Positions 45,901 through 56,686 of a DNA stretch of 64,000 nucleotides are shown piece after piece (within the stretch, counting starts at the first letter, position 1; each line of letters begins with the position of its first letter). The notes under the pieces are model-generated. The model did no database searches. It had not been told where the DNA came from and worked only from the letters and a program-made list of their open reading frames with translations. Origin of the DNA: Nomia melanderi (taxonomy: Eukaryota > Arthropoda > Insecta > Hymenoptera > Halictidae); assembly GCF_051020985.1 (NCBI RefSeq), contig NW_027475148.1, positions 1,364,001 to 1,428,000 on the forward strand. Direction: 5' to 3'. The translations under genes were made by a program, and so were the position numbers.

Positions 45901-48900
45901 CTGAGGGTCCGACCCCATGAGACGGTGGTTTTCTCGGCCCCTGGTGGTCCGAGGTCGTTCCCGCTGCCCAGATTCATGCGCCAGGGCCTCCTACAGACAA
46001 TGGACTTTGATTTATTGCGCTATCTCTAATGGCAACCGAGATATCACCAGATATATAATGGATTTTTCCCTGACCCTGACAGTCCGGCCCCATGAGACGG
46101 TGGTTTTCTCGGCCCCTGGTGGTCCGAGGTCGTTTCCGCTGCACAGGTTCATGCGCCAGGGCCTCCTACAGACAATGCACTTTGATTTATTGCGCTATCT
46201 GTAATAGCACCCGATATATCACCAGATATATATTGGATTTTTCCCTGACCCTGAGTTTCCGACCACATGAGACGGTGGTTTTCTCGGCCCCTGGTGGTCC
46301 GAGGTCGTTCCCGCTGCCCAGATTCATGCGCCAGGGCCTCCTACAGACAATGCACTCTGATTTATTGCGCCATCTGTAATAGCATCCGAGATATCACCAG
46401 ATATATATTGGATTTTTCCCTGACCCTGAGTGTCCGGCCCCATGAGCCGGTGGTTTTCTCGGCCCCTCGTGGTCCGAGGTCGTTCCCGCTGCCCAGATTC
46501 ATGCGCCAGGGCCTCCTACAGACAATGCACTTTGATTTATTGCGCTATCTGTAATAGCACCCGAGATATCACCAGATGTATATTCGATTTTTCCCTGACC
46601 CTGAGTGTCCGGCCCCATGAGACGGTGGTTTTCTCGGCCCCTGGTGGTCCGAGGTCGTTCCCGCTGCCCAGATTCATGCGCCAGGGCCTCCTACAGACAA
46701 TGGACTTTGATTTATTGCGCTATCTCTAATGGCAACCGAGATATCACCAGATATATAATGGATTTTTCCCTGACCCTGACAGTCCGGCCCCATGAGACGG
46801 TGGTTTTCTTGGCCCCTGGTGGTCCGAGGTCGTTCCCGCTGCACAGATTCATCCGCCAGGGCCTCCTGCAGACAATGCGCTTTGATTTATCGCGCTATCT
46901 CTAATGGCACCAGAGATATCACCAGATATATAATGGATTTTTCCGTGACCCTGACAGTCCGGCCCCATGAGACGGTGGTTTTCTCGGCCCCTGGTGGTCC
47001 GAGGTCGTTCCCGCTGCACGGATTCATGCGCCAGGGCTTCCTGCAGACAATGCACTTTGATTTATTGCGCCATCTCTACTAGCACCCGAGATATCACCAG
47101 ATATATATTGGATTTTTCCCTGACCCTGACAGTCCGGCCCCATGAGACGGTGGTTTTCTTGGCCCCTGGTGGTCCGAGGTCGTTCCCGCTGCCCAGATTC
47201 ATGCGCCAGGGCCTCCTACAGACAATGCACTCTGATTTATTGCGCCATCTGTAATAGCACCCGAGATATCACCAGATATATATTGGATTTTTCCCTGACC
47301 CTGAGTGTCCGGCCCCATGAGCCGGTGGTTTTCTCGGCCCCTCGTGGTCCGAGGTCGTTCCCGCTGCCCAGATTCATGCGCCAGGGCCTCCTACAGACAA
47401 TGCACTTTGATTTATTGCGCTATCTGTAATAGCACCCGAGAAATCACCAGATGTATATTCGATTTTTCCCTGACCCTGAGTGTCCGGCCCCATGAGACGG
47501 TGGTTTTCTCGGCCCCTGGAGGTCCGAGGTCGTGCCCGCTGCCCAGATTCATGCGCCAGGGCCTCCTACAGACAATGGACTTTGATTTATTGCGCTATCT
47601 CTAATGGCAACCGAGATATCACCAGATATATAATGGATTTTTCCCTGACCCTGACAGTCCGGCCCCATGAGACGGTGGTTTTCTTGGCCCCTGGTGGTCC
47701 GAGGTCGTTCCCGCTGCACAGATTCATCCGCCAGGGCCTCCTGCACATAATTCACTTTGGTTTATTGCGCTATCTCTAATAGCACCCGAGATATCGCCAG
47801 ATATATATTGGATTTTTCCCTGACCCTGAGGGTCCGGCCCCATGAGACGGTGGTTTTCTCGGCCCCTGGTGGTCCGAGGCCGTTCCCGCTGCACGGATTC
47901 ATGCGCCAGGGCTTCCTGCAGACAATGCACTTTGATTTAGTGCGCTATCTCTAATAGCACCCGAGATATCACCAGATATATATTGGATTTTCCCCTGACC
48001 ATGAGTGTCCGTCCCCATGAGACGGTGGTTTTCTCGGCCCCTGGTGGTCCGAGGTCGTTCCCGCTCCACAGAATCATGCGCCAGGGCCTCCTGCAGACAA
48101 TGCGCATTGATTTATCGCGCTATCTCTAATGGCACCAGAGATATCACCAGATATATAATGGATTTTTCCGTGACCCTGACAGTCCGGCCCCATGAGACGG
48201 TGGTTTTCTCGGCCCCTGGTGGTCCGAGGTCGTTCCCGCTGCACGGATTCATGCGCCAGGGCTTCCTGCAGACAATGCACTTTGATTTAGTGCGCTATCT
48301 CTAATAGCACCCGAGATATCACCAGATATATATTGGATTTTCCCCTGACCATGAGTGTCCGTCCCCATGAGACGGTGGTTTTCTCGGCCCCTGGTGGTCC
48401 GAGGTCGTTCCCGCTCCACAGAATCATGCGCCAGGGCCTCCTGCAGACAATGCGCATTGATTTATCGCGCTATCTCTAATGGCACCAGAGATATCACCAG
48501 ATATATAATGGATTTTTCCGTGACCCTGACAGTCCGGCCCCATGAGACGGTGGTTTTCTCGGCCCCTGGTGGTCCGAGGTCGTTCCCGCTGCACGGATTC
48601 ATGCGCCAGGGCTTCCTGCAGACAATGCACTTTGATTTATTGCACCATCTCTACTAGCACCCGAGATATCACCAGATATATATTGGATTTTTCCCTGACC
48701 CTGAGGGTCCGACCCCATGAGACGGTGGTTTTCTCGGCCCCTGGTGGTCCGAGGTCGTTCCCGCTGCCCAGATTCATGCGCCAGGGCCTCCTACAGACAA
48801 TGGACTTTGATTTATTGCGCTATCTCTAACGGCAACCGAGATATCACCAGATATATAATGGATTTTTCCCTGACCCTGACAGTCCGGCCCCATGAGACGG

Positions 48901-49510
48901 TGGTTTTCTCGGCCCCTGATGGTCCGAGGTCGTTTCCGCTGCACAGATTCATGCGCCAGGGCCTCCTACAGACAATGCACTCTGATTTATTGCGCCATCT
49001 GTAATAGCACCCGAGATATCACCAGATATATATTGGATTTTTCCCTGACCCTGAGTGTCCGGCCCCATGAGCCGGTGGTTTTCTCGGCCCCTCGTGGTCC
49101 GAGGTCGTTCCCGCTGCCCAGATTCATGCGCCAGGGCCTCCTACAGACAATGCACTTTGATTTATTGCGCTATCTGTAATAGCACCCGAGATATCACCAG
49201 ATGTATATTCGATTTTTCCCTGACCCTGAGTGTCCGGCCCCATGAGACGGTGGTTTTCTCGGCCCCTGGTGGTCCGAGGTCGTTCCCGCTGCCCAGATTC
49301 ATGCGCCAGGGCCTCCTACAGACAATGGACTTTGATTTATTGCGCTATCTCTAATGGCAACCGAGATATCACCAGATATATAATGGATTTTTCCCTGACC
49401 CTGACAGTCCGGCCCCATGAGACGGTGGTTTTCTTGGCCCCTGGTGGTCCGAGGTCGTTCCCGCTGCACAGATTCATGCGCCAGGGCCTCCTACAGACAA
49501 TTCACTTTGG
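42962..49510 (+). repeat. B-free region of 2-, 7-, 9-, 10- and 13-monomer steps
   Basis: Monomers here favour CGCTGCCCAGATTCATGC, TATATAATGGATTTTTCC, TAATGGCAACCGAG and GGATTCATGCGCCAGGGC. A monomer with TAATGGCAC(T/C)AGAGATATC starts at 43,406, 45,681, 46,906, 48,131 and 48,481 (and again at 51,106): spacings of 13, 7, 7, 2 and 15 monomers, all exact. Other same-order copies: 43,280-43,747 with 45,555-46,022 (offset 2,275); about 44,700-45,280 with 46,275-46,855 (offset 1,575); 45,099-45,305 with 47,549-47,755 (offset 2,450). A monomer with CACCAGATGTATATTCG marks 45.0, 46.6, 47.45 and 49.2 kb. No B or C monomer is seen. Confidence 0.84.
47881..48639 (+). repeat. Dimer duplication, period 350 bp
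   Basis: 47,881-48,289 matches 48,231-48,639 with no difference that I can see over 409 bp. The duplicated pair is one monomer with CGCTCCACAGAATCATGC / AATGCGCATTGATTTATCG and one with GGCACCAGAGATATC / TATATAATGG. It is the smallest tandem HOR in the window. Confidence 0.9.
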
Positions 49511-52500
49511 TTTATTGCGCTATTTCTAATAGCATCCGAGATATCACCAGATATATATTGGATTTTTCCCTGACCCTGAGGGTCCGGCCCCATGAGACGG
49601 TGGTTTTCTCGGACCCTGGTGATCCGAGTTCGTTCCTGCTGCAGACATTCATGCGCCAGGGCCTCCTGCAGATAATTCACTTTGGTTTATTGCGCTATCT
49701 CTAATAGCACCCGAGATATCACCAGATATATATTGGATTTATCCCCGACCCTGAGTGACCGGCCCCATGAGACTGTAGTTTTCTCGGCCCCTGGTGGTCC
49801 GAGGTCGTTCCCGCTGCACAGATGCATGCGCCAGGGCCTCCTGCAGATAATTCACTTTGGTTTAATGCGCTATCTCTAATAGCAGCCGAGATATCACCAG
49901 ATATATATTGGATTTTTCCCTGACCCTGAGTGTCCGGCCCCATGAGACGGTGGTTTTCTCGGCCCCTGGTTGTCCGAGGTCGTTCCCGCTGCACAGATTC
50001 ATGCGCCAGTGCCTCTTGCAGATAATTCACTTTGGTTTATTGCGCTATCTCTAATAGCACCCGAGATATCACCAGATATTTATTGGATTTTCCCCTGACC
50101 CTGAGTGTCCGGCCCCATGAGACTGTAGTTTTCTCGTCCCCAGGTGGTCCGAGGTCGTTCCCGCTGCACAGATTCATGCGCCAGGGCCTCCTGCAGACAA
50201 TTCACTTTGGTTCATTGCGCTATCTCTAATAGCATCCGAGATATCACCAGATATATAATGGATTTTTCCCTGACCCTGAGTGCCCGGCCTCATGTGTTGG
50301 TGGTTTTCTCGGCCCCTGGTGATCCGAGGTCGTTCCCGCTGCACAGATTCATGCGCCAGGGCCTCCTACACATAATTCACTTTGGTTTATTGCGCTATCT
50401 CTAATAGCACCCGAGATATCACCAGATATATATTGCATTTTCCCCTGACCCTGAGTGTCCGGCCACATTAGACGGTGGTTTTCTCGGCCCCTGGTGGTCC
50501 GAGATCGTTCCCGCTGCCCAGATTCATGCGCCAGGGCCTCCTGCACATAATTCACTTTGGTTTATTGCGCTATCTCTAATAGCACCCGAGATATCGCCAG
50601 ATATATATTGGATTTTTCCCTGACCCTGAGGCTCCGGCCCCATGAGACGGTGGTTTTCTCGGCTCCTGGTGGTCCTAGGTCGTTCCCGCTGCCCAGATTC
50701 ATGCGCCAGGGCCTCCTACAGACAATGCACTTTGATTTATTGCGCTATCTCTAATAGCACCCGAGATATCACCTGTTATATATTGGATTTTTCCCTGACC
50801 ATGAGTGTCCGGCCCCATGTGTCGGTGGTTTTCTCGGCCCCTGGTGGTCCGAGGCCGTTCCCGCTGCACGGATTCATGCGCCAGGGCTTCCTGCAGACAA
50901 TGCACTTTGATTTAGTGCGCTATCTCTAATAGCACCCGAGATATCACCAGATATATATTGGATTTTCCCCTGACCCTGAGTGTCCGTCCCCATGAGACGG
51001 TGGTTTTCTCGGCCCCTGGTGGTCCGAGGTCGTTCCCGCTCCACAGAATCATGCGCCAGGGCCTCCTGCAGACAATGCGCTTTGATTTATCGCGCTATCT
51101 CTAATGGCACCAGAGATATCACCAGATATATAATGGATTTTTCCGTGACCCTGACAGTCCGGCCCCATGAGACGGTGGATTTCTCGGCCCCTGGTGGTCC
51201 GAGGTCGTTCCCGTTGCACAGATGCATGCGCCAGGGCCTCCTGCAGAAAATTCACTTTGGTTTATTGCGCTATCTCTAATAGCACACGAGATATCGCCAG
51301 ATATATATTGGATTTTTCCCTGACCCTGAGTGTCCGGCCCCATGAGACGGTGGTTTTCTCGTCCCCTGGTGGTCCGAGGTCGTTCCCGTTGCACAGATGC
51401 ATGCGCCAGGGCCTCCTGCAGATAATTCACTTTGGTTTATTGCGCTATCTCTAATAGCACACGAGATATCGCCAGATATGTATTGGATTTTCCCCTGTCC
51501 CTGAGTATCCGGCCCCATGAGATGGTGGTTTTCTCGGCCCCTGGTGGTCCGAGGTCGTTCCCGCTGCCCAGATTCATGCGCCAGGGCCTCCTACAGACAA
51601 TGCACTTTGAATTATTGCGCTATATGTAATAGCGCCCGAGATATCACCAGATATATATTGTATTTTTCCCTGACCCTGAGTGTCCGGCCCCATGAGACGG
51701 TGGTTTTCTCGGCCCCTGCTGGTCCGAGGCCGTTCCCCTGCACAGATTCATGCGCCAGGGCCTCCTACAGACAATGCACTTTGAATTATTGCGCTATATG
51801 TAATAGCACCCGAGATATCACCAGATATTTATTGGATTTTCCCCTGACCCTGAGTGTCCGGCCCCATGAGACTAGTTTTCTCGGCCCCTGGTGGTCCGAG
51901 GTCGTTCCCGCTGCACAGATTCATGCGCCAGGGCCTCCTACAGACAATGCACTTTGATTTATTGCGCTATCTGTAATAGCACCTCAGAAAGCTCCATATA
52001 TATGCTGGATTTTTACATGACTTTGGGTGACGGACACAGAAAATCTGTAATTTTCACGGCCCCTGGAGATCCGAGGTCGTACCTGCTTCACAGATTCATG
52101 CGCCAGGGCCTCCCGCAGACAATGCACTTTGATTTAGTGCGCCATCTGTAATAGCACCCGAGATATCACCAGATATATATTGGATTTTTCCCTGTCCCTG
52201 AGTGTCCGGCCCCATGAGACTGTAGTTTTCTCGTCCCCTGGTGGTCCGAGGTCGTTCCCGCTGCACAGATTCATGCGCCAGGGCCTCCTGCAGACAATTC
52301 ACTTTGGTTCATTGCGCTATCTCTAATAGCATCCGAGATATCACCAGATATATATTGGATTTTTCCCCGACCCTGAGTGTCCGGCCCCATGAGACGGTGG
52401 TTTTCTCGGCCCCTGGTGGTCCGACGTCGTTCCTGCTGCACAGATTCATGCGACAGGGCCTCCCGCAGAAAATGCACTTTGATTTATTGCGCTATATCTA

Positions 52501-52650
52501 ATAGCACCCGAGTTATCACCAGATATATATTGGATTTTTCCCCGACCCTGAGTGTCCGGCCCCATGAGACGGTGGTTTTCTCGGCCCCTGGTGATCCGAG
52601 GTCGTTCCCGCTGCACACATTCATGCGCCTGGGCCTCTTGCAGATAATTC
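49511..52650 (+). repeat. Mosaic of pieces also found at 18-23 kb and 43-48 kb
   Basis: 49,682-50,091 resembles 20,291-20,700 (offset 29,391; GGATTTATCCCCGACC, CAGCCGAGATATC, GCGCCAGTGCCTCTTGC). 50,237-50,612 matches 63,009-63,384 (offset 12,772; GAGTGCCCGGCCTCATGTG). A monomer with CACCTGTTATATATTGG near 50,770 matches one at 18.93 kb. 50,860-51,160 matches 47.9-48.2 kb. 51,812-52,650 matches 22,594-23,430 (offset 29,218) and brings a B1 monomer (52,025) and the 3-bp-deleted GAGACTAGTTTTC monomer. The block is a patchwork of distant families. Confidence 0.8.
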
Positions 52651-53011
52651 ACTTTGGTTTATTGCGCTATCTCTAATAGCATCCGAGATATCACCAGATA
52701 TATATTGGATTTTTCCCCGTCCCTGAGTGTCCGGCCCCATGAGACGGTGTTTTTCTCGGCCCCTGGTGGTCCGACGTCGTTCCTGCTGCACAGATTCATG
52801 CGACAGGGCCTCCCGCAGACAATGCACTTTGATTCATTGCCCTATCTCTAATAGCATCCGAGATATCACCAGATATATATTGGATTTTTACCCGACCCTG
52901 AGTGTCCGGCCCCATGAGACGGTGGTTTTCTCGGCCCCTGGTGGTCCGACGTCGTTCCTGCTGCACAGATTCATGCGACAGGGCCTCCCGCAGAAAATGC
53001 ACTTTGATTTA
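52651..53011 (+). repeat. Bridge of CCCGCAGA-type A monomers
   Basis: About two monomers with CATCCGAGATATCACC, GACGGTGTTTTTCTCGG, CATGCGACAGGGCCTCCC and TTCATTGCCCTATC, like those at 30.1-30.4, 31.7-32.0 and 34.5-34.8 kb. Nothing else is seen in this stretch. Confidence 0.78.
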
Positions 53012-54761
53012 TTGCGCTATCTGTAATAGCACCCGAGATATCACCAGATATATATTGGATTTTTCCCTGACCCTGAGTGTGCGGCCCCATGAGACGGTGG
53101 TTTTCTCGTCCCCTGGTGGTCCGAGGTCGTTCCTGCTGCACAGATTCATGCGACAGGGCCTCCCGCAGAAAATGCACTTTGATTTATTGCGCTATATCTA
53201 ATAGCACCCGAGATATCACCAGATATATATTGGATTTTTCCCCGACCCTGAGTGACCGGCCCCATGAGACTGTAGTTTCCTCGGCCCTTGGTGGTCCGAG
53301 GTCGTTCCCGCTGCACAGATTCATGCGCCAGGGCCTCCTACAGACAATGCACTTTGATTTATTGCGCTATCTGTAATAGCACCCGAGATATCACCAGATA
53401 TATATTGGATTTTTCCCTCACCCTGAGTGTCCGGCCCCATGAGACGGTGGATTTCTCGTCCCCTGGTGGTCCGAGGTCGTTCCCGCTGCACAGATGCATG
53501 CGCCAGGGCCTCCCGCAGAAAATGCACTTTGGTTTATTGCGCTACCTCTAATAGCACCCGAGATATCACCAGATATATATTGGTTTTTTCCCTGACCCTG
53601 AGTGTCCGGCCCCATGTGTCGGTGGTTTTCTTCGCCCCTGGTGGTCCGAGGTCGTTCCCGCTGCACAGATTCATGCGCCAGGGCTACCTGCAGACACTGC
53701 ACTTTGATTTATCGCGCGATCTGTAATAGCACCCGAGATATCACCAGATATATGCTGGATTTTTCCATGACCTTGGGTGACGGATACCGAAAATCTGTAA
53801 TTTTCTCGGCCCCTGGTGGTCCGAGGTCTTTCCCGCTGCACAGATTCATGCGCCAGGGCTTCCCGCTGACAATGCACTTTGATTTAGAGCACTATTTGTA
53901 ATAGCACCCGAGATATCACCAGATATATATTGGATTTTTCCCCGTCCCCGAGTGTCCGGCCCCATGAGGCGGTGTTTTTCTCGGCCCCTGGTGGTCCGAC
54001 GTCGTTCCTGCTGCACAGATTCATGCGACAGGGCCTCCCGCAGAAAATGCACTTTGATTTATTGCGCTATATCTAATAGCATCCGAGATATCACCAGATA
54101 TATATTGGATTTTTCCCCGACCCTGAGTGTCCGGCCCCATGAGACGGTGGTTTTCTCGGCCCCTGGTGGTCCGACGTCGTTCCTGCTGCACAGATTCATG
54201 CGACAGGGCCTCCCGCAGACAATGCACTTTGATTTATTGCGCTATCTCTAATAGCACCCGAGATATGTCCAGATATATATTGATTTTTTCACTGACCCTG
54301 GGTGTCCGGCCCCATGTGTCGGTGGTTTGTTCGGCCCTTGGTGGTCCGAGGTCCTTCCCGCTGCACAGACCCATGCGCGGGGGCTCCCTGCAGATAATTC
54401 ACTATGGATTATTGCGCTATCTGTAATAGCACCCGAGATATCACCAGATATATATTAGATTTTTCCCTGACCCTGAGTGTCCGGCCCCATGAGACGGTGG
54501 TTGTCTCGGCCCCTGGTGGTCCGAGGTCGTTCCCGCTGCACAGATTCATGCGACAGCGCCTCCCGCAGAAAATGCACTTTGATTTATTGCGCTATATCTA
54601 ATAACACCCGAGATATCACCAGATATATATTGTATTTTTCCCCGACCCTGAGTGACCGGCCACATGAGACTGTAGTTTTCTCGGCCCCTGGTGGACCGAG
54701 GTCGTTCCCGCTGCTCAGATCCATGCGCCAGGGCCTCCTACAGACAATGCACTTTGATTTA
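53012..54761 (+). repeat. 10/11/12-monomer HOR, copy 1
   Basis: 53,012-53,927 repeats at 54,762-55,677 (offset 1,750, ten monomers). Order: GTCCCCTGG A monomers, a TTTCCCTCACCCTGAG monomer, the GGTTTTTTCCC monomer, a B2 monomer (53,775), a TTTAGAGCACTATTTGTAAT end, GTCCCCGAGTG monomers and a C monomer (54,261). In this copy a single B2 monomer precedes the GTCCCCGAGTG monomer; in the next copy there are two. Confidence 0.88.
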
Positions 54762-56686
54762 TTGCGCTATCTGTAATAGCACCCGAGATATCACCAGATA
54801 TATATTGGATTTTTCCCTGACCCTGAGTGTCCGGCCCCATGAGACGGTGGTTTTCTCGTCCCCTGGTGGTCCGAGGTCTTTCCTGCTGCACAGATTCATG
54901 CGACAGGGCCTCCCGCAGAAAATGCACTTTGATTTATTGCGCTATATCTAATAGCACCCGAGATATCACCAGATATATATTGGATTTTTCCCCGACCCTG
55001 AGTGACCGGCCCCATGAGACTGTAGTTTCCTCGGCCCTTGGTGGTCCGAGGTCGTTCCCGCTGCACAGATTCATGCGCCAGGGCCTCCTACAGACAATGC
55101 ACTTTGATTTATTGCGCTATCTGTAATAGCACCCGAGATATCACCAGATATATATTGGATTTTTCCCTCACCCTGAGTGTCCGGCCCCATGAGACGGTGG
55201 ATTTCTCGTCCCCTGGTGGTCCGAGGTCGTTCCCGCTGCACAGATGCATGCGCCAGGGCCTCCCGCAGAAAATGCACTTTGGTTTATTGCGCTACCTCTA
55301 ATAGCACCCGAGATATCACCAGATATATATTGGTTTTTTCCCTGACCCTGAGTGTCCGGCCCCATGTGTCGGTGGTTTTCTTCGCCCCTGGTGGTCCGAG
55401 GTCGTTCCCGCTGCACAGATTCATGCGCCAGGGCTACCTGCAGACACTGCACTTTGATTTATCGCGCGATCTGTAATAGCACCCGAGATATCACCAGATA
55501 TATGCTGGATTTTTCCATGACCTTGGGTGACGGATACCGAAAATCTGTAATTTTCTCGGCCCCTGGTGGTCCGAGGTCTTTCCCGCTGCACAGATTCATG
55601 CGCCAGGGCTTCCCGCTGACAATGCACTTTGATTTAGAGCACTATTTGTAATAGCACCCGAGATATCACCAGATATATGCTGGATTTTTACATGACACTG
55701 GGTGACGGATACCGAAAATCTGTAATTTTCTCGGCCCCTGGTGGTCCGATGTCGCTCCTGCTGCACAGATTCATGCGCCAGGGCCTCCTGCAGACAAATC
55801 ACTTTGGTTTATTGCGCTATCTCTAATAGCACCCGAGATATCACCAGATATATATTGGATTTTTCCCCGTCCCCGAGTGTCCGGCCCCATGAGGCGGTGT
55901 TTTTCTCGGCCCCTGGTGGTCCGACGTCGTTCCTGCTGCACAGATTCATGCGACAGGGCCTCCCGCAGAAAATGCACTTTGATTTATTGCGCTATATCTA
56001 ATAGCATCCGAGATATCACCAGATATATATTGGATTTTTCCCCGACCCTGAGTGTCCGGCCCCATGAGACGGTGGTTTTCTCGGCCCCTGGTGGTCCGAC
56101 GTCGTTCCTGCTGCACAGATTCATGCGACAGGGCCTCCCGCAGACAATGCACTTTGATTTATTGCGCTATCTCTAATAGCACCCGAGATATGTCCAGATA
56201 TATATTGATTTTTTCACTGACCCTGGGTGTCCGGCCCCATGTGTCGGTGGTTTGTTCGGCCCTTGGTGGTCCGAGGTCCTTCCCGCTGCACAGACCCATG
56301 CGCGGGGGCTCCCTGCAGATAATTCACTATGGATTATTGCGCTATCTGTAATAGCACCCGAGATATCACCAGATATATATTAGATTTTTCCCTGACCCTG
56401 AGTGTCCGGCCCCATGAGACGGTGGTTGTCTCGGCCCCTGGTGGTCCGAGGTCGTTCCCGCTGCACAGATTCATGCGACAGCGCCTCCCGCAGAGAATGC
56501 ACTTTGATTTATTGCGCTATATCTAATAACACCCGAGATATCACCAGATATATATTGGATTTTTCCCCGACCCTGAGTGACCGGCCACATGAGACTGTAG
56601 TTTTCTCGGCCCCTGGTGGACCGAGGTCGTTCCCGCTGCTCAGATCCATGCGCCAGGGCCTCCTACAGACAATGCACTTTGATTTA
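54762..56686 (+). repeat. 10/11/12-monomer HOR, copy 2
   Basis: 53,901-55,866 matches 55,826-57,791 at offset 1,925 (11 monomers). Compared with copy 1 this unit gains one B2 monomer (55,699). About ten differences from copy 3 are seen, such as TATTGTATTTTTCC/TATTGGATTTTTCC (54,632), CACTTTGATTT/CACTTGGATTT, and GGTCCGAGG/GGTCCCAGG. The C monomer is at 56,186, exactly 1,925 bp after that of copy 1. Confidence 0.88.
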
